From contig NZ_MZGU01000004.1 in NCBI RefSeq assembly GCF_003111605.1, positions 186,001 through 250,000 of the forward strand: a stretch of 64,000 nucleotides of DNA. The letters are read 5' to 3'. The translations under genes were made by a program, and so were the position numbers. Under the pieces are notes generated by a model. It saw only the letters and a program-made list of their open reading frames with translations, was not told the DNA's origin and made no database searches. This document shows, piece by piece, positions 56,256 to 64,000 of this stretch. This DNA is from Methanobrevibacter woesei (GTDB lineage Archaea; Methanobacteriota; Methanobacteria; Methanobacteriales; Methanobacteriaceae). Within the stretch, counting starts at the first letter, position 1, and each line of letters starts with the position of its first letter.

Positions 56256-56723
56256 TCACATTTTTATAATAGGTAACTGAATTTCAGTGATGTATTCAGA
56301 TTCATCATCACAATTGTATAAACTTTTATGTAATATCTCTTTTGGAGAACCAATAATATCGTAGTTATTCTCTTGGGAGTATTCAACTACTTTTTCATAG
56401 GTTTCTAAAATATTGTCTGTTGAACCTTTATGGAGCGCACTTAATACTTCATGTTCAAATAAGTCTACAACTCTTATTAAATCATTTCTTTCAGGTTCTT
56501 CTTCACTATCTATTACAATTCCCACATCATATACTGCATCTCCTTCATTGACACTATGTCTTGGAGAATAATAAATAATAAATGGTTCACTTTCTATTTT
56601 TATTTCTTCACTTTCTGCCCAACCTAACAATTTAGAAACTAAAACATCCATATCGGTTATTGGTCCTTTGTAGTTGATAACTGCTAATTTTTGATCAGGT
56701 ACTTTTTTACATTCAAAATCCAT
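56256..56723 (-). CDS. GyrI-like small-molecule-binding domain protein
   Basis: The 155-residue protein follows the GyrI/AraC effector-binding pattern: KKVPDQKLAVINYKGPI at the start, EPFIIYYSPRH and YDVGIVID in the middle, and YDIIGSPKEILHKS and ITEIQLPI at the end. This fold binds hydrophobic ligands or acts as an effector sensor; no DNA-binding domain is attached. It is 15 bases downstream of moeA, so it probably belongs to the same unit. Confidence 0.72.
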   Translation of the reverse strand: MDFECKKVPDQKLAVINYKGPITDMDVLVSKLLGWAESEEIKIESEPFIIYYSPRHSVNEGDAVYDVGIVIDSEEEPERNDLIRVVDLFEHEVLSALHKGSTDNILETYEKVVEYSQENNYDIIGSPKEILHKSLYNCDDESEYITEIQLPIIKM

Positions 56724-56738
56724 TATTTCACCTGTTAT

Positions 56739-57962
56739 TTAATTAAATAAATATGCTTCAACTTCTTCTCCAGCATCTATAAGTTCAACAGACTTTGGAA
56801 CTTTAACATATCCGTCTGCTGTTGAAAGAGAGAATATTGCTCCTGAATCTTTAAAGATTGGTTCAATATTTTCACCATCAATTTTAACTAATTGGTATTG
56901 CATTCTTCCAACTGGTGAATGTATTCTTTTTGTTAATTGTCCTTTAATAACTTTTTTCTCAAATTCATAGCTACGTCCAGCTAATTTTGCCACAATTGGT
57001 TTTACAAAGACATCAAATATCATTATTGCAGAAACTGGATTTCCAGGAAGTCCTATTATAAATTTATCATCAATAATTCCAACAATTGTTGGTTTTCCAG
57101 GTTGTATTGAGATTCCATGAACATGTACTTCTCCTAATTCATCAATTACATGTTTTATCATGTCTCCAAGACCTGCAGAAGTTCCACCTGAACAGATTAA
57201 TACATCACATTCTTTTAAACCATTTTGAACTGTGGTTTTTACTTCATCATAGTCATCTTTCATAATTCCTAAGAATTTTGATTCGGCTCCTGCAGATGTT
57301 AAATCACTTTTAATCATGTTTCCATTAACATCATAAATTTTACCATAAGTTAATTCTTCACCAGGATTTATTAATTCATTTCCACTGGATATAACTCCAA
57401 CTGATGGTTTTTTGTAAACTTTAACTGTTTCGAATCCTTGTGAAAGAAGAACTCCAATTCTTCCAGGGGTTAAAACATCTCCTTTTTTAAGGATTAATTT
57501 TCCTTTTTCAGTATCAGAACCTTTTTTAGCTACTTCAAGTCCAGGTGTTGCACTTTTTAAAATGTTTACTTCGTTTTCTCCTTTTTCACAGTATTCTACC
57601 ATTACAACAGCATCTGCACCTTTTGGCATTGCAGCACCAGTACTGATTTCAATAGCTTTTCCATTTTCGACTTCTTTTTCAGTTATAGATCCTGCTTCTA
57701 GAAAATCAATAACTTCTAATGTTTTTGGCATTTCTTCAGATGCACCAAAGCTATCTTCAGATTTTATAGCAAACCCATCTTTTAAAGCTTTATCAAAAGG
57801 TGGAAAATCAATTTGGCTATAAATATCCTCGAAAATCACTCTATTATAAGCATCACTAATGTCTATCTCTTCACTTTGAGGAGTATAGTATTTTTCATAT
57901 AGTTCGCTTATAATTTCCTTGGCTTCCTCAGATTCTTTTATTTTTAAAAATTCAGTTCCCAT
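56739..57962 (-). CDS. moeA: Molybdopterin molybdenumtransferase MoeA
   Basis: The 407-residue protein has the MoeA order: PPFDKALKDGFAIKS (domain I), SGNELINPGEELTYGKIYDV, then VLICSGGTSAGLGDMIKHVI, and IIGLPGNPVSAIMIFDVF. MoeA inserts Mo or W into molybdopterin, needed for formylmethanofuran dehydrogenase in methanogenesis. The usual DGYA motif reads DGFA. It is divergent from the aIF1A gene. Confidence 0.94.
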   Translation of the reverse strand: MGTEFLKIKESEEAKEIISELYEKYYTPQSEEIDISDAYNRVIFEDIYSQIDFPPFDKALKDGFAIKSEDSFGASEEMPKTLEVIDFLEAGSITEKEVENGKAIEISTGAAMPKGADAVVMVEYCEKGENEVNILKSATPGLEVAKKGSDTEKGKLILKKGDVLTPGRIGVLLSQGFETVKVYKKPSVGVISSGNELINPGEELTYGKIYDVNGNMIKSDLTSAGAESKFLGIMKDDYDEVKTTVQNGLKECDVLICSGGTSAGLGDMIKHVIDELGEVHVHGISIQPGKPTIVGIIDDKFIIGLPGNPVSAIMIFDVFVKPIVAKLAGRSYEFEKKVIKGQLTKRIHSPVGRMQYQLVKIDGENIEPIFKDSGAIFSLSTADGYVKVPKSVELIDAGEEVEAYLFN

Positions 57963-58130
57963 TTATATTCCTCTTATAATAATATGAATAATATTATTAA
58001 TAGTAATTATGTTTATATTATAAAAAAACTTAATATATAATTAATATAAAAGATATTATAGAAAACTTTTTATTATAATTATATTCGAATAATTCTAATT
58101 GGGTATATTTTAAAATTAGGAGGAGAGTAT

Positions 58131-58433
58131 TTGTCAAAACCAGATAATAATCAACAAGAGTATAGGAGAGTAAGAACACCTAAAAAAGGCGAAATTCCAG
58201 GTGTTGTAGAGCAAATTATGGGTCATGGTAAATTAAAAGTAAGATGTGCTGATGGAAATTTAAGAATGACTAGAATTCCAGGTAAAATGAAAAAACGTAT
58301 ATGGATTCGTGAAGGAGATGTAATTCTGGTTAAGCCATGGGATTTCCAAGCTGATGAAAAAGCAGATGTTATTTGGAGATACACAAAAACCGAATCAAAC
58401 TGGCTCGAAAGAAAAGGTTATTTAAAAATGTAA
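58131..58433 (+). CDS. eif1A: Translation initiation factor aIF-1A
   Basis: The 100-residue protein holds an OB fold: EIPGVVEQIMGHGKLKVRCA, then DGNLRMTRIPGKMKKRIWIR and EGDVILVKPWDFQ, as in eIF1A. It binds the A site of the small subunit during start-codon selection. The start is TTG at 58131, with GGAGGAGA about 7 bases upstream. It begins a conserved archaeal cluster with Rio1, Dim2 and topoisomerase VI. Confidence 0.95.
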   Translation: MSKPDNNQQEYRRVRTPKKGEIPGVVEQIMGHGKLKVRCADGNLRMTRIPGKMKKRIWIREGDVILVKPWDFQADEKADVIWRYTKTESNWLERKGYLKM

Positions 58434-58434
58434 T

Positions 58435-58453
58435 CTTTCTCTCTTCTTTTTTT
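58435..58453 (+). terminator. T-rich tract after aIF-1A
   Basis: A T/C-rich run with a 7-base T-tract follows the aIF-1A stop, ahead of the rio1 start. It may weaken read-through. Confidence 0.4.
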
Positions 58454-58487
58454 ATTAATTTCAAAAAATATTTATTAATTGATTGTA

Positions 58488-59264
58488 ATGGATTCTAAAA
58501 TTGCTAAAGCTGATGAAAAGGTTCAAAAATTAATTTCACGAAAAAGAATTAAAAGTGATGAAGACAGAAAAGTAGGCAGTGAAATTTTTGATAAAATCAC
58601 TTTAGAAACCTTATATAAATTGGCTAATCAAGGATATGTGGATGTCCTTAATGGAGCTATTAGTACTGGAAAAGAAGCAAATGTATTAAAAGGAATCACA
58701 AAAGATAATTCTATTGTGGCTGTTAAAATTTATAGAATAGCTACTTCTGATTTTAAAAAAATGAATTATTATATTGATGGGGATCCTAGATTCAATATCA
58801 AATCTAAAAATAAAAGGCAAACTATTTACGCTTGGGTTATGAAAGAATTTAAGAATCTTAAAAGATTGTATTCTGCAGGTGTTACAGTACCTAAACCTAT
58901 TATAAGTGCAAATAATGTTCTTTTAATTGAATTTATTGGTGATGAATTAGGAAATCCTGCTCAAACAGTGAAAAATCAACCACCTAAAGATCCAGAGGAT
59001 TTCTTTAATAAATTATTGACGCAAGTAAAACTATTTGTTAATGAAGCAAGATTAGTTCATGGAGATTTATCTAATTTCAACATTCTTAACAAAGATGAGA
59101 CTCCTGTAATTATTGATGTTTCACAATCAGTAGTTTTAGATAATCCTATTGCAAAAGAATTATTAGAGCGAGATATAAAGACTTTAGTTAATGAATATAA
59201 AAAATTAGGTGTTAACACTTCTTATGATGAAGTTTATGAGTATATTTCACCAAAATTTTTATAA
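58488..59264 (+). CDS. rio1: RIO1-type atypical serine kinase
   Basis: This protein has about 258 residues. It shows the RIO phosphate loop STGKEANVLKGI, catalytic Lys in VAVKIYRI, the catalytic loop ARLVHGDLSNFNIL with its Asp and the metal-binding loop PVIIDVSQSVVLDNP. RIO1 works in late maturation of the small ribosomal subunit. ATG 58488 is chosen; a TTG at 58479 is in frame. No clear Shine-Dalgarno sequence is visible. Confidence 0.93.
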   Translation: MDSKIAKADEKVQKLISRKRIKSDEDRKVGSEIFDKITLETLYKLANQGYVDVLNGAISTGKEANVLKGITKDNSIVAVKIYRIATSDFKKMNYYIDGDPRFNIKSKNKRQTIYAWVMKEFKNLKRLYSAGVTVPKPIISANNVLLIEFIGDELGNPAQTVKNQPPKDPEDFFNKLLTQVKLFVNEARLVHGDLSNFNILNKDETPVIIDVSQSVVLDNPIAKELLERDIKTLVNEYKKLGVNTSYDEVYEYISPKFL

Positions 59265-59298
59265 TATATTGAGTTTAATTAAATTGAAGGTGTAAAAC

Positions 59299-59919
59299 AT
59301 GCCGGGAACAGAATATATTAAAATTCCTCAAAAAAGAGTTGGAGCATTAATTGGAAGTAAAGGGGAAGTTAAAAAAACTATTGAAAAAGCAACTGGAACA
59401 TACATAGATATTAACAGTGATGATGGTGCAGTTGATATTTCTCCAAGAGAAGATATGGAAGATCCTTTAGGAGTTTGGAATGCAAATCACATTGTTAAAG
59501 CTATTGGTCGTGGTTTTAATCCAGAAGTTGCATTAAAATTAGTGGATGATGATGTTTATTTAGAAATTATTAAACTTCCATTACTTATTGGTAAATCTAA
59601 AAATGCATTAGCTAGATATAAAGGTAGAATCATTGGAAAAGATGGTAAAACAAGAGAAATTATCATGGAAATGGCTGAAGTTGATATGGCAGTTTATGGT
59701 AAAACTGTTTCATTGATTGGTCATATTGACAATATTATGATTGCTAAAGAAGCTATTGAAATGATAATTAAAGGTTCTAGACATAAATCTGTTTATGGAT
59801 TTTTAGAACAGAAACAAAACGAATTAAAACTTAAAGAATTCAAATCCATTGTTGGAATTCATGATGATAAAATTGAATTTAAAGATGGAATTGACTTTAC
59901 TGAAGAGGATTTCCAATAA
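59299..59919 (+). CDS. KH-domain ribosome biogenesis protein (archaeal Dim2/Krr1)
   Basis: The 206-residue protein has two KH domains: [20 protein letters not shown] and, near 125, [20 protein letters not shown]. This arrangement matches archaeal Dim2/Krr1 (Pno1), which binds the 16S rRNA 3' end with Rio kinases. It follows rio1 by 34 bases with an AAGGTGT Shine-Dalgarno sequence. Confidence 0.9.
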   Translation: MPGTEYIKIPQKRVGALIGSKGEVKKTIEKATGTYIDINSDDGAVDISPREDMEDPLGVWNANHIVKAIGRGFNPEVALKLVDDDVYLEIIKLPLLIGKSKNALARYKGRIIGKDGKTREIIMEMAEVDMAVYGKTVSLIGHIDNIMIAKEAIEMIIKGSRHKSVYGFLEQKQNELKLKEFKSIVGIHDDKIEFKDGIDFTEEDFQ

Positions 59920-60183
59920 TCCTTAACTTTTTTTATTATAATTTTTACAATAATGGAAAACTATTATATACTTTGTTAGGCATATATACATATGTTAATG
60001 AAAATACAGTTATTTTAATTAAATAATTGATTATTCATATTGATTTTAAATTATGCTTTTATTTAATTCTTAGTAAATTCTAGATAACATAAGGTATGAT
60101 TACTTTTCACTTGCTCTGGGATTTTATTTAAATAGCTTTAATTTAAAAATTTTAATTTAACTGAATTATTGAGGAGGAAAACT
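59920..60183. other. Intergenic region before topoisomerase VI
   Basis: These 264 bases hold no credible reading frame or RNA gene. A T-tract follows the KH gene near 59931. A TATA-like TTATTTAAATAG near 60124-60135 is a probable promoter for top6B, giving a leader of about 25-30 bases. Confidence 0.5.
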
Positions 60184-61890
60184 TTGTCTCAAAATGCAAC
60201 AGAACTCTTTGATGAAAATTTTAATGAATTAACCCCGTCAGAGTTTTTTAGGAAAAATAAGCAGATGTTAGGTTTCACTGGTAAAATCCGTTCATTAACT
60301 ATTGTTTTTCACGAGTTAATTACAAACAGTTTTGATGCAGCTGAAGAAGCTGGTATTTTACCTGAAATAAACATTGATTTAAAAAGAGTGGATAAAGAAC
60401 ATTATATTTTAACTCACTCAGATAATGGGCCTGGAATCCCTGAAGATTATATAATGAAAGTATACTGTACAATGTTTGCAGGATCCAAATTTAGAAACAT
60501 CCAATCTAGAGGACAACAAGGTTTAGGTTGTAGTGGTTGTGTACTTCTTTCACAGATGACTACTGGTGAACCTGCACGTGTAATTTCATGTTACGAAGAA
60601 AATGGAGAACTTAAAGGAGTTAACATGAAATTTAAGATGGATGTTAAGAAGAACAAAGGTATGTTAATGGAAAAAGAGTACATTAAACCTGAGCATACTG
60701 GTGTTTGCATCCAATTACACTTTAAAGATGTTTCTTATTCTCTTTCAGAACAAGGTGCTTTTGAATATATTAGAAGAACTATGATTGCAAACCCTCATGC
60801 AAAAATTACTTTTAGAGATCCTTCAGGACATAAGTACATCTTTAAAAGAGCAGCAGAAATTGTTCCTGTTCTTCCAAAAGAAGTTTTACCACACCCTAAA
60901 GGTGTAAGTGCTGATGATATTCTATTCATGGCTAAACATACTGATAAAAGAAGATATAAAAGTATGTTAACAACTTCTCTTTCAAGAATGTCCAATAAAA
61001 GAGTTGCTGAAATTGAAGAGATGACTGGAATAGACATGAACAAACGTCCTAAAGATATGAAATGGGCTGAAGCTGAAGCTATTGTCGATTCATTCCAAAA
61101 AATGAAATTTATGGCACCTCCATCTAATGGACTTATTCCTATTGGTTCTGAACAGATTGAAAAAGGTATGAAACAAATCCTTAAGCCGGAATTTGTAGCT
61201 ACTCTTACTAGAAAACCTGTAACCTACAAAGGAGGAGTATCTTTTATTGTTGAAGCAGGTATTGCTTATGGTGGAGATGCAGGTAGGATTGTTAATGAAC
61301 AAAGAAAATCTGAAATTATGAGATTTGCAAATAGAGTACCTTTAACTTTCGATCAAGGAAGCTGTGCTATTACAGAAGCTTTAAAAAGTATTGATTGGAA
61401 ACGTTATGGATTAAAAGATTTAGACAACACTCCATTAACTTTATTTGTTAATTTAATTTCTACTCAGGTTCCATACTTGTCAACAGGTAAACAAAGTATT
61501 TCTCCAGAACCTGAAATTGTACATGAAATTAGACAGTCTACTATGAAATTAGCTCGTAAGCTTCAAAAACACATCAGGTCTAAAAAAGCAGCTAAAGAAA
61601 AAGCAATGCGTTCAAAAGTATTTGAAGACTTACTTCCAGTTATTATTGAAGAATCTGCTAAATTAGGAGAAACTTCTGTACCTGAATATACTCAAGTACT
61701 AGCTAAAGTAACTAAAAGGGCTCTTGCAGAGTTACTTGGTGAAAAAGTTGAAGAGGAAGAGGTTGAAGAGGAAGAAGATGCACTTATCATGGAAGAACTT
61801 GATGAGTTTGGATATGCTGTAGATGAAGAAAATAGTAGTTTAAATAGTAGTAAAGACTTTGATGATTTAGAAATTGATGAGGAAGAGTAG
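60184..61890 (+). CDS. top6B: DNA topoisomerase VI subunit B
   Basis: This protein has about 568 residues from TTG 60184, which follows GAGGAGG; an in-frame TTG at 60169 precedes the Shine-Dalgarno sequence and is unlikely. It carries the GHKL ATPase motifs: [24 protein letters not shown] and [10 protein letters not shown], then the transducer domain and a Glu-rich tail from about 525. With subunit A it relaxes and decatenates DNA as a type IIB topoisomerase. Subunit A follows 8 bases later. Confidence 0.97.
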   Translation: MSQNATELFDENFNELTPSEFFRKNKQMLGFTGKIRSLTIVFHELITNSFDAAEEAGILPEINIDLKRVDKEHYILTHSDNGPGIPEDYIMKVYCTMFAGSKFRNIQSRGQQGLGCSGCVLLSQMTTGEPARVISCYEENGELKGVNMKFKMDVKKNKGMLMEKEYIKPEHTGVCIQLHFKDVSYSLSEQGAFEYIRRTMIANPHAKITFRDPSGHKYIFKRAAEIVPVLPKEVLPHPKGVSADDILFMAKHTDKRRYKSMLTTSLSRMSNKRVAEIEEMTGIDMNKRPKDMKWAEAEAIVDSFQKMKFMAPPSNGLIPIGSEQIEKGMKQILKPEFVATLTRKPVTYKGGVSFIVEAGIAYGGDAGRIVNEQRKSEIMRFANRVPLTFDQGSCAITEALKSIDWKRYGLKDLDNTPLTLFVNLISTQVPYLSTGKQSISPEPEIVHEIRQSTMKLARKLQKHIRSKKAAKEKAMRSKVFEDLLPVIIEESAKLGETSVPEYTQVLAKVTKRALAELLGEKVEEEEVEEEEDALIMEELDEFGYAVDEENSSLNSSKDFDDLEIDEEE

Positions 61891-61898
61891 GTGATTAG

Positions 61899-62993
<1,095 letters not shown>

Positions 62994-62995
62994 TC

Positions 62996-63026
62996 CTTCT
63001 GCTTCTTTTCTTTTTTTTTATTTTTA
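62996..63026 (+). terminator. T-rich terminator after top6A
   Basis: A 9-base T-run flanked by shorter ones follows the top6A stop. It ends the topoisomerase operon before the FKBP promoter. Confidence 0.55.
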
Positions 63027-63048
63027 ATCAAAACATTAATAAAGAGTA

Positions 63049-63057
63049 TTATATAAA
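63049..63057 (+). promoter_or_regulatory. Probable TATA box of the FKBP gene
   Basis: TTATATAAA lies 78 bases before the FKBP start and downstream of the top6A terminator. A start of transcription about 25 bases on would give a leader of about 50-60 bases with a GGAGAGA Shine-Dalgarno sequence. Confidence 0.5.
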
Positions 63058-63134
63058 ACTATTAAATGTTAGATTATTAACATAACTTTTATTAATCAAA
63101 TTTTATTTTTAAATTTATTATAGGAGAGATAATT

Positions 63135-63869
63135 ATGGCTATTGAAAACGGTGATTTTGTAAGATTAAACTTTACTGGTAAAATTAAAGAAAATGATGAT
63201 GTATTTGACACTACTTATGAAGATGTAGCTAAAGATGCAGGTATTTATGTTGACGAAAAAACCTACAAAGCAATCCCAATTGTTGTAGGTGGAAACCATG
63301 TATTACCAGCTATTGAAGAAGCTATTGAAGGTCTTGAAGCTGGAGATTCTAAAACTATTGAAATTGAAAGTGAAAAAGCATTCGGTAAAAGAAATGCTGG
63401 TTTAATTCAATTAATTCCAATGAAAGAATTCAAAAAACAAGGTATGACTCCAGTACCAGGTATGCAAATTAGTTCCAACGGTCAAACTGGTAAAATTTTA
63501 ACTGTAAATGGTGGAAGAGTAAAAGTAGACTTCAACCATGAATTAGCTGGTAAAGACTTAGTTTACGATGTAGAAGTAGTAGAAGTAATTGAAGATGATG
63601 AAGAAAAAATTAAAAGTATGATTGAGTTACATTACCCATCTCCAAACATGGATCTTGATAAAACTGTAATTGATATTGATGGTAATGTTGTAAACATCCA
63701 ATTAGATGAAATTGCAAAATTCGATCAAAAACCTTACATGGACATTACTTTTGCTAGATTTGCTATTGCAAAAGACATCTGGTCCAATATGGACTTTGAT
63801 AAAGTTAACTTCGTTGATGCTTTTGAGAAAAAAGATATCGAAGCTGACAATGAAGAAGATGAAGAGTAA
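63135..63869 (+). CDS. Long archaeal FKBP peptidyl-prolyl isomerase (SlyD-like)
   Basis: The 244-residue protein has the FKBP core (DFVRLNFTGKIKENDDVFDT; ALPA-like VLPAIEEAIEGLEAGDSKTI), the insert-in-flap chaperone domain around 80-140 (AFGKRNAGLIQLIPMKEFK), and a C-terminal domain of about 85 residues with an acidic tail, as in archaeal FKBP26-type proteins. It assists proline isomerisation and folding in the cytoplasm. Codon use with many C-ended codons suggests strong expression. Confidence 0.93.
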   Translation: MAIENGDFVRLNFTGKIKENDDVFDTTYEDVAKDAGIYVDEKTYKAIPIVVGGNHVLPAIEEAIEGLEAGDSKTIEIESEKAFGKRNAGLIQLIPMKEFKKQGMTPVPGMQISSNGQTGKILTVNGGRVKVDFNHELAGKDLVYDVEVVEVIEDDEEKIKSMIELHYPSPNMDLDKTVIDIDGNVVNIQLDEIAKFDQKPYMDITFARFAIAKDIWSNMDFDKVNFVDAFEKKDIEADNEEDEE

Positions 63870-63884
63870 TTCTTCTTCTAAATA

Positions 63885-63893
63885 CTTTTTTTT
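63885..63893 (+). terminator. T-run after the FKBP gene
   Basis: A C followed by eight T bases, 15 bases after the FKBP stop and just before the stop of the convergent partial gene. Confidence 0.4.
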
Positions 63894-63894
63894 A

Positions 63895-64000
63895 TTAAAT
63901 ACTTTTTCCATTAGCTATTGCTACTATTCCGGGAATATTTTCTACTTTTAACTGAAACATAGATTCTATACCTTCATTTTCAAAGGCAACACACTTTTTT
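63895..64000 (-). CDS. C-terminal end of a class I fumarase beta-subunit-like protein (partial)
   Basis: On the minus strand a frame is open from the window end to TAA at 63897-63895 and codes for at least 34 residues. It contains VAFENEGIESMFQLKVENIP and ends GIVAIANGKSI. This resembles the end of class I fumarate hydratase beta subunits, which read roughly WExxGMEAVWxxEVENFPAI. Such an enzyme would suit the reductive TCA branch supplied by pyruvate carboxylase. The fragment is short, so the assignment is tentative. Confidence 0.5.
   Translation of the reverse strand, partial: KKCVAFENEGIESMFQLKVENIPGIVAIANGKSI

Noticed and set aside
59980-59996. Near-palindrome around CATATATACATATG
   Set aside because: It is a short AT repeat without a partner site or a gene start at a fitting distance.

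Overview
The window is chromosomal DNA from a low-GC methanogenic euryarchaeon, most likely a Methanobrevibacter close to M. smithii. The genes show this: methyl-coenzyme M reductase component A2 (AtwA), a methanogenesis marker 9 protein, methanofuran, methanopterin and F420 enzymes (MfnA, MptD, CofE, CofD, ArfA), topoisomerase VI, KEOPS Pcc1, SepCysS, Trm56, ether-lipid enzymes and an MreB-like protein of the kind found in rod-shaped Methanobacteriales. Start sites use GGTGAT or GGAGG-type Shine-Dalgarno sequences, with several TTG starts and one probable ATT start. Genes often end in T-rich tracts. No tRNA, rRNA, CRISPR array, insertion sequence or prophage was seen, and there is no gene-free stretch over 300 bases.

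Layout. 1-8.5 kb: a truncated nucleotidyltransferase-like gene, a B-box membrane protein, pcc1, ribosomal protein L10e, a double-SIS protein, PEP synthase, MfnA and MptD. 8.5-11.2 kb: a sortase with a CpaB/RcpC-like membrane protein, and archaetidylserine synthase. 11.5-15.8 kb: a small orphan toxin-like protein, an unknown protein coupled to MreB, RNase HII and a MotA/ExbB-ExbD pair. 15.8-19.7 kb: a cofactor run with PurO, CofE, CofD, GTP cyclohydrolase III and a Dus-like TIM barrel. 19.8-23.9 kb: AtwA, marker 9 with a UBA-like tail, precorrin-2 dehydrogenase and glutamyl-tRNA reductase, which suit supply and activation of methyl-CoM reductase and its tetrapyrrole cofactor F430. 23.9-27 kb: an AAA ATPase, endonuclease IV and archaeal GAPDH.

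27.2-29.7 kb is a csoR-copA-copZ metal-resistance operon. It has two matching operator-like palindromes, and its csoR reading frame is broken at an A7 slippery heptamer. 29.8-34.2 kb: Trm56, cobalamin synthase, a CobZ/CbiS-like protein, LarC and QueC. 34.2-37.2 kb: pyruvate carboxylase subunit B and inositol-phosphate synthase. 37.3-51.6 kb is a cell-surface region: glycosyltransferases, a UbiA-family lipid enzyme, two divergent paralogous GT-C membrane proteins, a zinc-ribbon/NERD-like membrane protein, an acetyltransferase, a flippase, a capsule-type glycosyltransferase, a nonulosonate synthase and a CMP-nonulosonate synthetase fused to a PseG-like domain. Together they look like a pathway that makes, activates, transfers and exports a sialic-acid-like sugar.

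51.7-58 kb: HypD, phosphoglycolate phosphatase, a PmbA/TldD protein, SepCysS, two small unknowns and MoeA. 58.1-63.9 kb: an archaeal information-processing block (aIF1A, Rio1, Dim2/Krr1-type KH protein, topoisomerase VI B and A) and a long FKBP. The window ends in a partial gene resembling class I fumarase beta subunit.

The most notable observations are the csoR slippery-site frameshift with paired operators, the ATT start of the Dus-like gene, the nonulosonate locus with its fused enzyme, the sortase/CpaB-like pair, the unknown protein coupled to MreB, the UBA-like tail on marker 9, and a NERD-like domain that seems to have lost its nuclease residues.
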